Of a stretch of DNA of 37,071 nt, positions 8,366-18,776 are shown one piece after another. Positions within the stretch are counted from its first letter, which is position 1. The number at the start of each line of letters is the position of its first letter. The DNA is from Methanoregula sp. PtaB.Bin085 (GTDB lineage: Archaea > Halobacteriota > Methanomicrobia > Methanomicrobiales > Methanospirillaceae): assembly GCF_002067035.1 (NCBI RefSeq), contig NZ_MVQB01000042.1, forward strand, positions 1 through 37,071. The letters run 5' to 3'. The translations under genes and the position numbers were made by a program. Under the pieces are notes generated by a model. That model searched no databases. It had not been told where the DNA came from and saw nothing but the letters and a program-made list of their open reading frames with translations.

Positions 8366-10303
8366 ATGCTCCAGTCGATGAAACGGATCCAGGTTATCGG
8401 GCCAAGAAAAGAGCTGGACCGGGTAGTCGATCTCATGTACCGGACAGGAACGGTCCACCTTGAGAATGCAAGCGAGGAGGTTCGCCCGCAGGAGATCTGC
8501 CTGACACCGGTGAAACTGGAGGCGGCGCAGAATATTTCTGATGTGCTGTCCAAGATCCAGGCGATCTTCTCAACGCTCCCCCCGATCGCCGAAGACCAGG
8601 AACGCCAGGCCGCCTTCCGCACATCCCTTGCCGAGAAGAGTTACGATCAGATCATCAAACGGGCCCGCGAGGTCATTCAGGAACTCGAAACCACGACCCG
8701 GGATCTCTTTGCAAGGAAAAGCGACCTGACCCTTGCCATCACCGCCCTTGACCGGTACGCGAAGGTTCTTGCTATCATCCAGCCGGTGGAGAAGGAGCTG
8801 CCGACGCTGGAGGGATTCGAGGTCACGATCCTGCTTATCCAGAAGGAGCATGCCGGGGTAATCGATATCATCAAAAAGGAGATTGCCGCGATCACGCACA
8901 ACCACTTCGAAATGACCTCGACGAAGGTGGACGAGGAAACCCTTGCAACCATCATGGTCTTTTCAAAGAAGCACTCGGAGGAGGTCCATGCCTTCATCTA
9001 CTCGGTGAACGTCAACGAGGTCCGGCTGCCCAAAGAGTACACGGGGAAGCCGTTCTTCGAGATGTTCGCCCTGATCGAGGAGCAGAAGCAGAAGAATAAA
9101 AAGGAGATCGAGGATATCGACGCCCGCCTCAGTTCCCTGTCATCGGTCTGGTTCCAGGAGCTCGCGGTGCTGAAACGGCAACTGGAGGACATCTATAACG
9201 AAGTGGGGGCGTACGCGAACTTCGGGCTCTCTGAATATACATTCGTCATCATGGGATGGATCCCCAAAAAGCACCTCAGGGCCACGAAGAAGGCGCTGGA
9301 CAACGCGTTTGGTAACCGGGTCGTGATCTGCGAGATACCTGTGACCGAGGAGGACATGAAACACGCCCCTGTCTGGTACGATAACCCGGCCTGGATCAAG
9401 CCCTTCGAGTTCATCATGGGTCTTGTCGCGCTCCCGAAATATCACGAGTTCGATCCCTCGCCCATCCTCGCTATCTTCTTCCCGCTCTTCTTCGGGATCA
9501 TGGTTGGAGATATCGGGTATGGCCTTGTCATCCTTGCCATCGGGTTGTACGTCCGGAAGAAGGCTGAGCCGGGCACGTTCTTTGCGAACATGTCCCGTGT
9601 GCTGATCGTTTCATCGATCCCAACCATTGTCTTCGGGTATTTGTTCGGGGAATTCTTCGGGAACTTCGGGGAGCACATGCACTGGATCGAACCGGTGCAC
9701 CTCCTTGGCATCAGCTGGAACCGGGCGGAAGCAATCATACCGATGCTGATCCTCGCGGTCACGATCGGGGTCATCCACGTCTTCCTCGGTTTATCCATCG
9801 GCATGCGGAATGCGTACATAACCAGGAGCAGAAAGCACTTTGCGGAGCGCTCAGGCATGATGCTTGCTATTTCGGGTATCATCCTGCTGCTTGCAGCCGC
9901 AGCGAAGGTCATCCCCTCCTATGCCCTGTACATCGGGGCGGGCGTCCTCATCATCGGTTTTATCCTGATTATTTATGGCGCCGGCGCATTCGGCGCCATG
10001 GAAGTGATGGGTACGGTGGGCAACATCCTTTCCTATGCCCGCCTTATGGCAATCGGGATGGCGTCGGTGATCCTCGCGATCGTGGCAAACGAAATGGCAG
10101 GGGCGTTCGGGATCGCAATCGTCGGCATCGCCATGGCAGTCCTGCTCCACGCGCTCAACGTGGTGCTTGCCATGTTCTCCCCCTCTATCCACTCCATCCG
10201 TCTCCATCTCGTGGAATTCTTTTCCAAGTTCTACGAGGGCGGCGGGGTGCCGTACAAGCCGTTTGCCCGCATGCCTCCTGGCGGGGCGGGAAAGAGCGGC
10301 TAG
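8366..10303 (+). CDS. ahaI: A-type ATP synthase subunit I (membrane stator, a-subunit)
   Basis: The 645-residue stator subunit carries the ion half-channels next to the rotor ring. The N-terminal half (about residues 1-340) is a soluble domain with coiled-coil arms that bind the peripheral stalks. The C-terminal half has about seven to eight membrane helices, starting at FDPSPILAIFFPLFFGIMVG. The motif LSYARLMAIGMASV contains the arginine thought to be essential for ion passage. The length matches the family. The start ATG at 8366 (MLQSMKRIQVIG) follows GGGGGAG. It lies directly after subunit H. Subunit K, its usual downstream neighbour, is instead at 19443-19661 on the other strand. Confidence 0.96.
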   Translation: MLQSMKRIQVIGPRKELDRVVDLMYRTGTVHLENASEEVRPQEICLTPVKLEAAQNISDVLSKIQAIFSTLPPIAEDQERQAAFRTSLAEKSYDQIIKRAREVIQELETTTRDLFARKSDLTLAITALDRYAKVLAIIQPVEKELPTLEGFEVTILLIQKEHAGVIDIIKKEIAAITHNHFEMTSTKVDEETLATIMVFSKKHSEEVHAFIYSVNVNEVRLPKEYTGKPFFEMFALIEEQKQKNKKEIEDIDARLSSLSSVWFQELAVLKRQLEDIYNEVGAYANFGLSEYTFVIMGWIPKKHLRATKKALDNAFGNRVVICEIPVTEEDMKHAPVWYDNPAWIKPFEFIMGLVALPKYHEFDPSPILAIFFPLFFGIMVGDIGYGLVILAIGLYVRKKAEPGTFFANMSRVLIVSSIPTIVFGYLFGEFFGNFGEHMHWIEPVHLLGISWNRAEAIIPMLILAVTIGVIHVFLGLSIGMRNAYITRSRKHFAERSGMMLAISGIILLLAAAAKVIPSYALYIGAGVLIIGFILIIYGAGAFGAMEVMGTVGNILSYARLMAIGMASVILAIVANEMAGAFGIAIVGIAMAVLLHALNVVLAMFSPSIHSIRLHLVEFFSKFYEGGGVPYKPFARMPPGGAGKSG

Positions 10304-10312
10304 TGGATTTCC

Positions 10313-10318
10313 TTTTTT
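10313..10318 (+). terminator. T-run after subunit I
   Basis: A run of six T starts 10 bases after the subunit I stop codon. Oligo-T tracts of this kind end transcription in archaea; there is no clear hairpin. Confidence 0.45.
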
Positions 10319-10393
10319 AAGTTGCTGACTGATCTCAACCAATGCGCTGTACATGGGATGCCGGCCGTACCATAGCCCTGGACCTCAAGGCAA

Positions 10394-10403
10394 TATTATA
10401 TAT
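10394..10403 (+). promoter_or_regulatory. TATA box of cooS
   Basis: ATTATATATA at 10394-10403 is a strong archaeal TATA element in an AT-rich island. A start near 10424 would leave a leader of about 20 nt containing GGAG before the ATG at 10446, so cooS probably has its own promoter. Confidence 0.65.
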
Positions 10404-10445
10404 ACTGCATCAGGGAATTTCCAAGTGCCGATGGAGTGATGGACG

Positions 10446-12404
10446 ATGGCTGAGGAACCAAAACCTGTTCTTGTCCGGGAACGGCTGGAAGTCTGCGAGC
10501 TGGATCGCGCCCGGATGTCGCTTCTGAACCCTGCGCTGATAGCGCAGAAGATCGAGGCACGGACGACCGATGAGAATGCCAAACCCCTGCTTGAGATGAC
10601 GATGAAGGAGGGACTCGAGACGGTATGGGACCGGTTCGAGATGCAGCAGCCACCGTGCAAGTACTGCGAGACGGGGAGCACCTGTTCCCGCTGCACCATG
10701 GGCCCGTGCAGGATCATCCCGCCCCACCGCATCCGCGGTGTCTGCGGTGCCGACGCCGACCTGATGGTGGCAAGAAACCTGCTCGATACGATCGCTACCG
10801 GTGCGGCTGCCCATTCCGACCATGGCCGGGATATTGTTGAGACCCTGTACCTGGTCGGGTCCGGCAAGACAAAGGACTATGGAATCGCCGACCCGGAGAA
10901 GCTGAAGCGGCTCTGCGGGGAGTACGGGATCGATACGGCAAAGAAGAAGCCCGAGAAGCTCGCAGCGGAGCTGGGCCGGGCCATGCTCGAGGAGTACGGG
11001 ATGGTGAAAAACACCCTGACGCTCCTCAACCGGGCACCGAAGGGCACCCGGGAGGTCTGGACAAAACTCGGGATCGCCCCGCGGGGGATCGACCGCGAGG
11101 TGGTGGACGCTATGCACCGGATCCAGATGGGGGTCGGCGCCGATTATGTCAATATCCTCCTGCAGGGGCTCCGCTGCGGTCTCTCGGACGGCTGGGGCGG
11201 GTCCATGCTCGGGACGGACGTCTCGGATATCCTGTTCGGGACGCCGGCGCCCCTGAAATCCACGGTCAACCTTGCCGTGCTCCGGGAGGACCATGTCAAT
11301 ATCGCCGTCCACGGCCATAACCCGGTTCTCTCGGAGATGGTCGTGAACGCAGTGAGGGATCCCGAACTCGTTGCGGTTGCACAGAAAAACGGTGCCAAAG
11401 GGATCAACCTGGTCGGGCTCTGCTGCACGGGAAGCGAGCTCCTGATGCGCAAGGGTGTGCCGATGTCGGGCAACCACCTGAACCAGGAGCTGGTCATCGC
11501 AACCGGGGCACTCGAGGCGATGATCGTCGACTACCAGTGCATCTTCCCGTCGCTCCCGCGGATGGCGAGCTGTTATCACACGCTCATCATCTCCACGAGC
11601 CCGAAAGCAAAAATCCCGGGGTCGTACTACTTCGACTTCTCACCGGACAAGGGCTACCTGACCGCGAAGGCGATCGTGCGGATGGCAGTCGAGAATTATA
11701 AGAACCGCAATCCCAACCGGGTGCAGATTCCCGGAGAACCCGTTCCGCTCATGTCCGGGTTCTCCAACGAGGCAATCCGGGGAGCACTCGGGGGAACGTT
11801 CAAGCCGATCATCGACCTGATCGCGGCCGGGAAGATCCGGGGCGCTGCTGGCATTGTCGGCTGCAACAATCCGCACGTGAAGCACGATTACGGCCACGTG
11901 ACGCTTGCAAAGGAGCTCATCAAAAGGAACATTCTCTGCGTAGAAACAGGCTGTGCGGCAATTGCGAACGGGAAGGCGGGGCTCCTGCAGCCGGAAGCGG
12001 CAGCACTTGCAGGGGATGACCTGCGGGCAGTCTGCGAGTCGCTGAAGATCCCGCCCGTGCTCCACATGGGCTCCTGCGTTGACAACTCCCGCATCCTCGT
12101 GCTTGCTGCGGAACTGGGCAATGCCCTCAATGTCCCGATCCACAAGCTCCCGATCGCGGGTGCAGCCCCGGAGTGGTATTCCCAGAAGGCGGTCTCGATC
12201 GGGTGCTACTTCGTTGCTTCCGGGGTCTATACTGTGCTCGGTGTGATGCCGCACATTGCCGGCAGCCCGGCTGTGGTCTCGCTTCTGACCGAGGGCCTGA
12301 AGGGCGCGGTGAACGCGAGCTTTGCCGTGGAGCCGGACCCGTTGAAGGCGGCGGACCTCATCGCGGCCCACATCGAGCGGCAGCGGACGGGGCTCGGGAT
12401 CTGA
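10446..12404 (+). CDS. cooS: Anaerobic Ni-Fe carbon monoxide dehydrogenase, catalytic subunit
   Basis: A 652-residue monofunctional CODH that interconverts CO and CO2 at the Ni-Fe C-cluster. C-cluster ligand motifs are all present: HGHNP, GLCCTGSE, DYQCIF, GCNNP, ETGCAA and GSCVDNSR. The N-terminal cluster region has Cys71, Cys74, Cys80, Cys83, Cys88 and Cys100. Cys80/83/88/100 fit the B-cluster. The second D-cluster Cys of the CxxxxxxxC type is Thr79 here, while Cys71 and Cys74 form a CxxC, the pattern reported for [2Fe-2S] D-clusters. No cooC, cooF or acetyl-CoA synthase gene is in the window, so the electron partner (ferredoxin, or a hydrogenase) is unknown. The start ATG at 10446 follows GGAG. 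It sits between the two blocks of ATP synthase genes. Confidence 0.96.
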   Translation: MAEEPKPVLVRERLEVCELDRARMSLLNPALIAQKIEARTTDENAKPLLEMTMKEGLETVWDRFEMQQPPCKYCETGSTCSRCTMGPCRIIPPHRIRGVCGADADLMVARNLLDTIATGAAAHSDHGRDIVETLYLVGSGKTKDYGIADPEKLKRLCGEYGIDTAKKKPEKLAAELGRAMLEEYGMVKNTLTLLNRAPKGTREVWTKLGIAPRGIDREVVDAMHRIQMGVGADYVNILLQGLRCGLSDGWGGSMLGTDVSDILFGTPAPLKSTVNLAVLREDHVNIAVHGHNPVLSEMVVNAVRDPELVAVAQKNGAKGINLVGLCCTGSELLMRKGVPMSGNHLNQELVIATGALEAMIVDYQCIFPSLPRMASCYHTLIISTSPKAKIPGSYYFDFSPDKGYLTAKAIVRMAVENYKNRNPNRVQIPGEPVPLMSGFSNEAIRGALGGTFKPIIDLIAAGKIRGAAGIVGCNNPHVKHDYGHVTLAKELIKRNILCVETGCAAIANGKAGLLQPEAAALAGDDLRAVCESLKIPPVLHMGSCVDNSRILVLAAELGNALNVPIHKLPIAGAAPEWYSQKAVSIGCYFVASGVYTVLGVMPHIAGSPAVVSLLTEGLKGAVNASFAVEPDPLKAADLIAAHIERQRTGLGI

Positions 12405-12413
12405 GGTATCCTC

Positions 12414-12419
12414 TTTTTT
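12414..12419 (+). terminator. T-run after cooS
   Basis: Six T (CTCTTTTTTC) lie about 10 bases after the cooS stop codon, a typical archaeal oligo-T end signal. Confidence 0.45.
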
Positions 12420-12481
12420 CCTGATGCCGGAAGTACTTCCCGGACAGACTGCTTTTTGGGGATTCTTGGAACGTATCTTGT

Positions 12482-12930
12482 ACATGAAAACCGCGACCCG
12501 ATTTTGATCTGAAATTCGGATCGCGATTTTTCCGGAACGGTTTTTGATCGCGATCGTGATCGCGATTGCAGTTTCAAAATCGTGATCCGATTTTACAATG
12601 AAAACCGGGGATCGAGTATGATCTCAAAATTGCTGATCGTTTTTCGTACGAAAATCGGGATCCGATTTTTATGTTCCGTCTGTACTTTTTGTCTGAAAAC
12701 TGGTTTTCAATCGCGGATCGATTTGCAAATGAAAAACGGGGATCGATTTTGATCTGAAAATCGCAGATCGATTTCTGTACAAAAATCGGATCGCGATTTT
12801 TCCGGAAGGGTTTTTGATCGTGATCGCGATTGCGATCTCAAAACCGGGATCCGATTTCAAAATGTACATCGCGGATCAATTCTGAGATCAAAATCGCTGA
12901 TCGATTTTCGTACAAAACTCGCGAACCTAT
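12482..12930. repeat. GATC-dense, palindrome-rich degenerate repeat tract
   Basis: This 540-bp gap between cooS and a small membrane protein gene holds no credible gene. From 12506 to 12902 there are 22 GATC sites in 397 bp, about one per 18 bp. Two diverged copies of a unit of about 140 bp are recognisable at 12512-12655 and 12782-12918, each starting TCGGATCGCGATTTTTCCGG. Near-palindromes recur, such as AAAATCGG-GATC-CGATTTT around 12653-12670 and CGCGATC-GT-GATCGCG around 12550-12565. The tract is clearly AT-richer than the genes around it. Its function is unknown. Confidence 0.85.
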
Positions 12931-12944
12931 TGCGAAAAAAATCC

Positions 12945-13187
12945 TCACCCGTTGTCGATCTTCCCCTTCTGCCATGCAAAGTACAGCCCGGTCGCCATCG
13001 ATATCCCGAGCAGCGGGATGAGCGCGAGCGTCGGATCCCAGCCTATCCCAAGAACGAGCCAGAAATATGCGGCGATGACAAGGAAATCGATCGCAATAAC
13101 GACCAGCAGCAGGTTGAGGACGGCTTTCTTCTTCTCTTTGTCCGGAAGCCCCTTTTGTTTCTCAACCTCAGTATTCGGCAGCGCCAT
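12945..13187 (-). CDS. Small two-helix membrane protein (paralogue of the next gene)
   Basis: An 80-residue protein with a charged N-terminus (about 24 residues, KEKKK before the first helix) and two hydrophobic helices joined by the short loop WLVLGIGWDPTL. The tail is basic. The loop closely matches the loop LTLVLGWDPRI of the neighbouring 93-residue protein at 13252-13533, so the two look like a tandem duplicate. The ATG at 13187 has no ribosome binding site; a TATA-like TTATCTATA near 13211-13220 on the minus strand would give an almost leaderless message. No family is recognised. It lies downstream of ATP synthase subunit D. Confidence 0.7.
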   Translation of the reverse strand: MALPNTEVEKQKGLPDKEKKKAVLNLLLVVIAIDFLVIAAYFWLVLGIGWDPTLALIPLLGISMATGLYFAWQKGKIDNG

Positions 13188-13251
13188 GATGAGAGATGCG
13201 ATGCGGTACTATAGATAATAACCGGAATCACGGAAAATTGTGGAGGGGACC

Positions 13252-13533
13252 TCACAGGAACGGTGGAGCAGAAGTGTATTTACTGTATTTTTCTGATTCC
13301 GCGGTGATCTTCTTCAGTTTCCATCTGAGGAATAATGAGACTGATATCAATACTACGATAACCGGGATGATCGTAATTCTCGGATCCCAGCCAAGAACAA
13401 GAGTGAGGTAAAAATATGCAACAGAGCAGACTACAACAATTATCGCCTCGACTATAAACAGATTCACGATTGCGTTTGCATTCTCCCCGTCACTCATTTT
13501 CTTTGGCCCATCGTCGACAAACACCTGTGCCAT
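13252..13533 (-). CDS. Small two-helix membrane protein after ATP synthase subunit D
   Basis: A 93-residue protein with a polar N-terminal 20 residues, two hydrophobic helices separated by the loop LTLVLGWDPRI, and a polar, basic C-terminus. It shares the GWDP loop and general plan with the 80-residue protein at 12945-13187, which suggests duplication. The start ATG at 13533 is 57 bp after the end of the subunit D gene, on the same strand. In Methanosarcina the A-ATPase operon ends with the small hydrophobic protein AhaG at this position. I cannot show homology to AhaG, so a link to the ATP synthase is positional only. Confidence 0.68.
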   Translation of the reverse strand: MAQVFVDDGPKKMSDGENANAIVNLFIVEAIIVVVCSVAYFYLTLVLGWDPRITIIPVIVVLISVSLFLRWKLKKITAESEKYSKYTSAPPFL

Positions 13534-13590
13534 GGAGAGATATTTGCAACAGGATCCCAGAGAAAAAATGCGATTTATTCCGGACGGGGC

Positions 13591-14256
13591 TCACTTCCTC
13601 GCCGCCGCCTTCTTCTCCTTCACGAGCTTCTTCTTCCGCTCGAGGATACTCTTCACTTTCTTCAGCCGGAACAGGTCCTCCCGTTCCCGCTCCTCGATGG
13701 CGTTCTTGATGAACTTGGCCTGCGCCTTCAGCTCGGGGATCATGATCTGCTCGAGAGCGTTTACCCGCCGGCGGTTCATCTGGATCTCGGCCCCCAGACG
13801 GCGCATCGCAGTTTCGGTCTCTGCGAGTTTCATCAAAAGGTCGATCTCCGCTTCGTAACGCTCGGCCGTCTCGTCGATGCGGGCAGTCGTGGAGATGACC
13901 CCGTAACCCCGCTCGAGCATGCTCTTGGAGATCCGCTTCTTCTCGATGACCGGCACCGGGACACCCATGATGTTCTTGCCGGTGATCCCCACCTGGATCG
14001 AGCGCCGGGTGGCAAGCCCGGCGGATTTCAGGGTAACGATATCGTCGGTTGCCTGCGCCACGAGGAGGGCCTGGTCGGCGGCCTGCGATACGGCCTCGAG
14101 CTCGTCCCGCGATTCGGAGACCGTGGAGAGGATCTTGAAGAACTCCTGGATCAGGGCGTCCATCTTCTCCCGCAGGAGATCGCGGCCCTGCTCGGCGAGG
14201 CGAATCTGCGCCTTCTTCTTCATCAGCTCCATCCGTGTGGGCTTGACCTGCTCCAT
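13591..14256 (-). CDS. atpD: A-type ATP synthase subunit D (central stalk)
   Basis: A 221-residue, mainly coiled-coil protein that forms the rotating central shaft with subunit F. The typical N-terminus (MEQVKPTRMELMKKKAQIRLAEQG with the family's KxxLxxAxxG character) and the C-terminal RRVNALEQIMIPELKAQAKFI segment are family hallmarks. The C-terminus is very basic (Lys/Arg rich). The stop of subunit B overlaps or abuts closely (1-bp gap), so translation is coupled. It is the last recognised synthase gene of the K-E-C-F-A-B-D block. Confidence 0.96.
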   Translation of the reverse strand: MEQVKPTRMELMKKKAQIRLAEQGRDLLREKMDALIQEFFKILSTVSESRDELEAVSQAADQALLVAQATDDIVTLKSAGLATRRSIQVGITGKNIMGVPVPVIEKKRISKSMLERGYGVISTTARIDETAERYEAEIDLLMKLAETETAMRRLGAEIQMNRRRVNALEQIMIPELKAQAKFIKNAIEEREREDLFRLKKVKSILERKKKLVKEKKAAARK

Positions 14257-14257
14257 G

Positions 14258-15660
14258 TCACTCTCCGGCGGGCCTCGCGTGGGCCGGGTGGTATTTCGCG
14301 ATGTGCTCCCGCTTGATCCGCTTCAGCTCGTCCACGGGCAGGAGCGAGAAGAGGTCCCATGCTATGGCAAACGTCCGCTCGATCGAGCGGTCTTCGTCAC
14401 CCTGCGTGATGAACTCCTTCTCGAACCGGTCCGCGAACTTCAGGTACTTCTTGTCAAGCTCAGTCAGGGCTTCCTCGCCAACGATGGCGACAAGCCGGCG
14501 GAGGTCGCGGCCGTAGGCGTAGGAAGCGTAGAGCTGGTCCGCAACCCCGCGGTGGTCCTCCCGGGTCTTCCCGGGCCCGATCCCGAGGTTCATCAGCCGG
14601 GAGAGGCAGGGCAGGGCATCGACCGGCGGGTCGGCACCCCTCCGGAAGAGGTCGCGGGAGAGCACGATCTGCCCCTCGGTGATGTAACCCGTCAGGTCGG
14701 GAACCGGGTGGGTGATGTCGTCGTCGGGCATCGTCAGGATCGGGATCTGGGTGATCGAACCCTTCTTTCCCTTCAGCCGCCCGGCCCGCTCGTAGATGGT
14801 CGAGAGGTCGGTGTACATGTAGCCGGGGTAACCGCGCCGGCCGGGCACCTCCTCCCGGGCTGTCGAGATCTCGCGGAGAGCCTCGGCATAATTGATCATG
14901 TCGGTCAGGATGACCAGCACATGGAGATCGTGGGTGAAGGCCAGGAACTCGGCTACCGCAAGACCGCACCGCGGTGCGGCGAGACGCTCGACCGTCGGGT
15001 CGTCGGCAAGGTTCATGAAGAAGACCACGCGATCAAGGGCTCCCGTCCGCTCGAAGTCGCGCTGGAAAAAGGAGGCTTCCTTGTGGGTGATGCCCATGGC
15101 AACAAAGACCACGGCGAACTGCTCGCCCTCGCCCAGTACCTTCGCCTGCCGGGCGATCTGGGCGGCGAGCTTGCTTGCAGGCAGCCCTGCACCGGAGAAT
15201 ATCGGGAGCTTCTGGCCCCGGACCAGCGTGTCGAGCCCGTCGATGGCCGACATCCCGGTCTGGATGAAGTCGGCAGGCTTGTCACGGGCCGATGGATTGA
15301 TCGGCATTCCCGCAATGTCCAGCACCGCTTCAGGGATGATGTCCGGGCGGCCGTCCCGCGCTTTACCGACACCGGTGAAGACCCGGCCCAGCATATCCAG
15401 CGATACATTGATCCGGGCCGGCTCGCCAAGGAAGCGGACGGTTGTCTCGTGCGTATCGATGCCCCGGGTGCCCTCGAAGACCTGGACGACTGCGTGCTCC
15501 TCCGAGATATCGAGCACCTGCCCGGTCCGCTCCTCGCCGCTGCGGAGCCTGATCTTCACCATCTCGCCGTACGAGGCGCCCCGCACGTTCTCGACAAAGA
15601 TAAGCGGACCGGAAACATAATCGACCGTCCGGTACTCCCGGGTGACGAGCGATGCCTGCT

Positions 15661-15664
<4 letters not shown>
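14258..15664 (-). CDS. atpB: A-type ATP synthase subunit B (regulatory, non-catalytic)
   Basis: The 468-residue B subunit alternates with catalytic A subunits in the A3B3 head. As expected for B, it lacks a classic P-loop (the place reads [14 protein letters not shown]) but keeps the family's [31 protein letters not shown] and [15 protein letters not shown] segments. It starts with ATG at 15664, overlapping the stop of subunit A by 4 bp, so the two are translationally coupled. The length matches the family. Confidence 0.97.
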
Positions 15665-17400
<1,736 letters not shown>

Positions 17401-17404
17401 GTGC

Positions 17405-17725
17405 CTACCTCTTCAACACGATATTATACCCGATTGCCTTTTTCAGGAGCCGTTCGATATACGTCCGCCGGTCGATCTCCTTCGATTTCGAAGGGAGCGG
17501 GATGATCAGCGGGCGGTGCATCTTCTCGATACGGTCCATCACCTTCTCGTCAAGCGAGAGCATGTACTCCTCGTTGACGGCGACGATCCCGATGTCGTCC
17601 TTGTACAGGAGCGGTGGGATCAGGGCCCGCGCCTGCCCCGCATCCGCCGCCTCGATAACCTCGGCACCGGTCAGGCGGAACCCGGCTGCCCGGTCGCTGT
17701 CGGTGACAACCACGAACTTATACAT
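17405..17725 (-). CDS. atpF: A-type ATP synthase subunit F (central stalk)
   Basis: The 106-residue subunit F has a small alpha/beta fold beginning [23 protein letters not shown], followed by the conserved [13 protein letters not shown] and PLIIPLPSK segments. It binds subunit D in the rotor shaft. Its ATG at 17725 overlaps the end of the subunit C gene by 8 bp. Confidence 0.96.
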   Translation of the reverse strand: MYKFVVVTDSDRAAGFRLTGAEVIEAADAGQARALIPPLLYKDDIGIVAVNEEYMLSLDEKVMDRIEKMHRPLIIPLPSKSKEIDRRTYIERLLKKAIGYNIVLKR

Positions 17726-18776
17726 ACACCAGCTCCTCTTTGAGGTTCTCGACCGGGAAATCCGCAGTCTTGCACCGGGAGATGATTCGGATATTCGTTA
17801 TCTCGTTGTACTTGGCCCAGAAGTACCCGATCACCGATGCCACGCTGAGGGGATCAAGCAGGAATGCTCCGACACCTTCCCGTATGAGATACCGCTCAAG
17901 TTCCTTCTCTATCACAGAGATCTTCTGGGTCCGGATCGCGGCCTCGGGAATCCGGGAGAGGAACCGGTACCGGGTCGCAACCAGGGCCCTGACCACGTCA
18001 TCAATTGCCGGGAGCGTGAGCAGGTGGCGGAGTTTCCGGAGGTCGAACTCCTTCCCGCCGGGGATGATATATCGTTCGGCATCAGCCGGATCTACGCTGT
18101 CCCGCACCATCCGGAGGACCGTGCGCAGGTTCACCACGTCGATTTCGAGCGCCAGAAGGTCCCGTATCAGGTTGTTGTTGTACGTCGGGGCTTTCACTGC
18201 TGCGAGGGCGTCAGTGTAATAATAGCGGTCGAGCGCGCACTCGAGGATGGCAAGATCCCTGGACTTCCAGAATTCAGCAAAAGATTCCGTCAGGGGCTTT
18301 GCATACCGGATCTTCCAGGTCGCGAGAAGGTCGATAACCGACCTGACGTCAGGTTGCTTCAGGAGCTCTTTTAAGGTAACCTCGTCGAGTTCTCCTGCGG
18401 GTACCAGGCATTCGAGGATCTCCTCGTTTGTCGTGTGGATATTCTTTCCGCGGAGGATGGTCTTGATGTTCTGGACATCCCAGCGGTGGAGGAAGATTGC
18501 GATATACTCCCCGGCCTCCGGTTCCTGCTTCGAGAAGTTCTGGATCTTCCGGAAGGTTCTGATGAAGTTCTGCCGGAGGGCGTTCTCGATGCAGGCTATG
18601 CCCGTCGATCTGCCCTTCGCCTCGATGATATCCTCCCGGTAAGGACTGTTCTCGAGATCCGCAATCAGGGACTCGAGGTCGGGTTTCATGATCAGGTCAT
18701 CAAGGGACCGGCGGGAGAGCAGACGGCTCTTCATGCCCCGCATCCGTGCATTGATGTACCCGTAGTCCATGGTCAC
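17718..18776 (-). CDS. atpC: A-type ATP synthase subunit C (rotor-shaft connector)
   Basis: The 352-residue subunit C (V-type d homologue) caps the membrane rotor ring and holds the D-F shaft. It is all-helical, and internal three-fold character is visible in repeated segments such as LLALEIDVVNLRTVLR and FLHRWDVQNIKTILRGK, which are diagnostic of this family. It overlaps both neighbours (E by 4 bp, F by 8 bp). Confidence 0.95.
   Translation of the reverse strand: MTMDYGYINARMRGMKSRLLSRRSLDDLIMKPDLESLIADLENSPYREDIIEAKGRSTGIACIENALRQNFIRTFRKIQNFSKQEPEAGEYIAIFLHRWDVQNIKTILRGKNIHTTNEEILECLVPAGELDEVTLKELLKQPDVRSVIDLLATWKIRYAKPLTESFAEFWKSRDLAILECALDRYYYTDALAAVKAPTYNNNLIRDLLALEIDVVNLRTVLRMVRDSVDPADAERYIIPGGKEFDLRKLRHLLTLPAIDDVVRALVATRYRFLSRIPEAAIRTQKISVIEKELERYLIREGVGAFLLDPLSVASVIGYFWAKYNEITNIRIISRCKTADFPVENLKEELVYV

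Noticed and set aside
12669-12869. 66-codon minus-strand frame in the GATC tract
   Set aside because: Its sequence simply mirrors the repeat units and has no ribosome binding site.
12506-12902. CRISPR array
   Set aside because: Repeat units are degenerate and overlapping, with no constant repeat length, no regular unique spacers and no cas genes.
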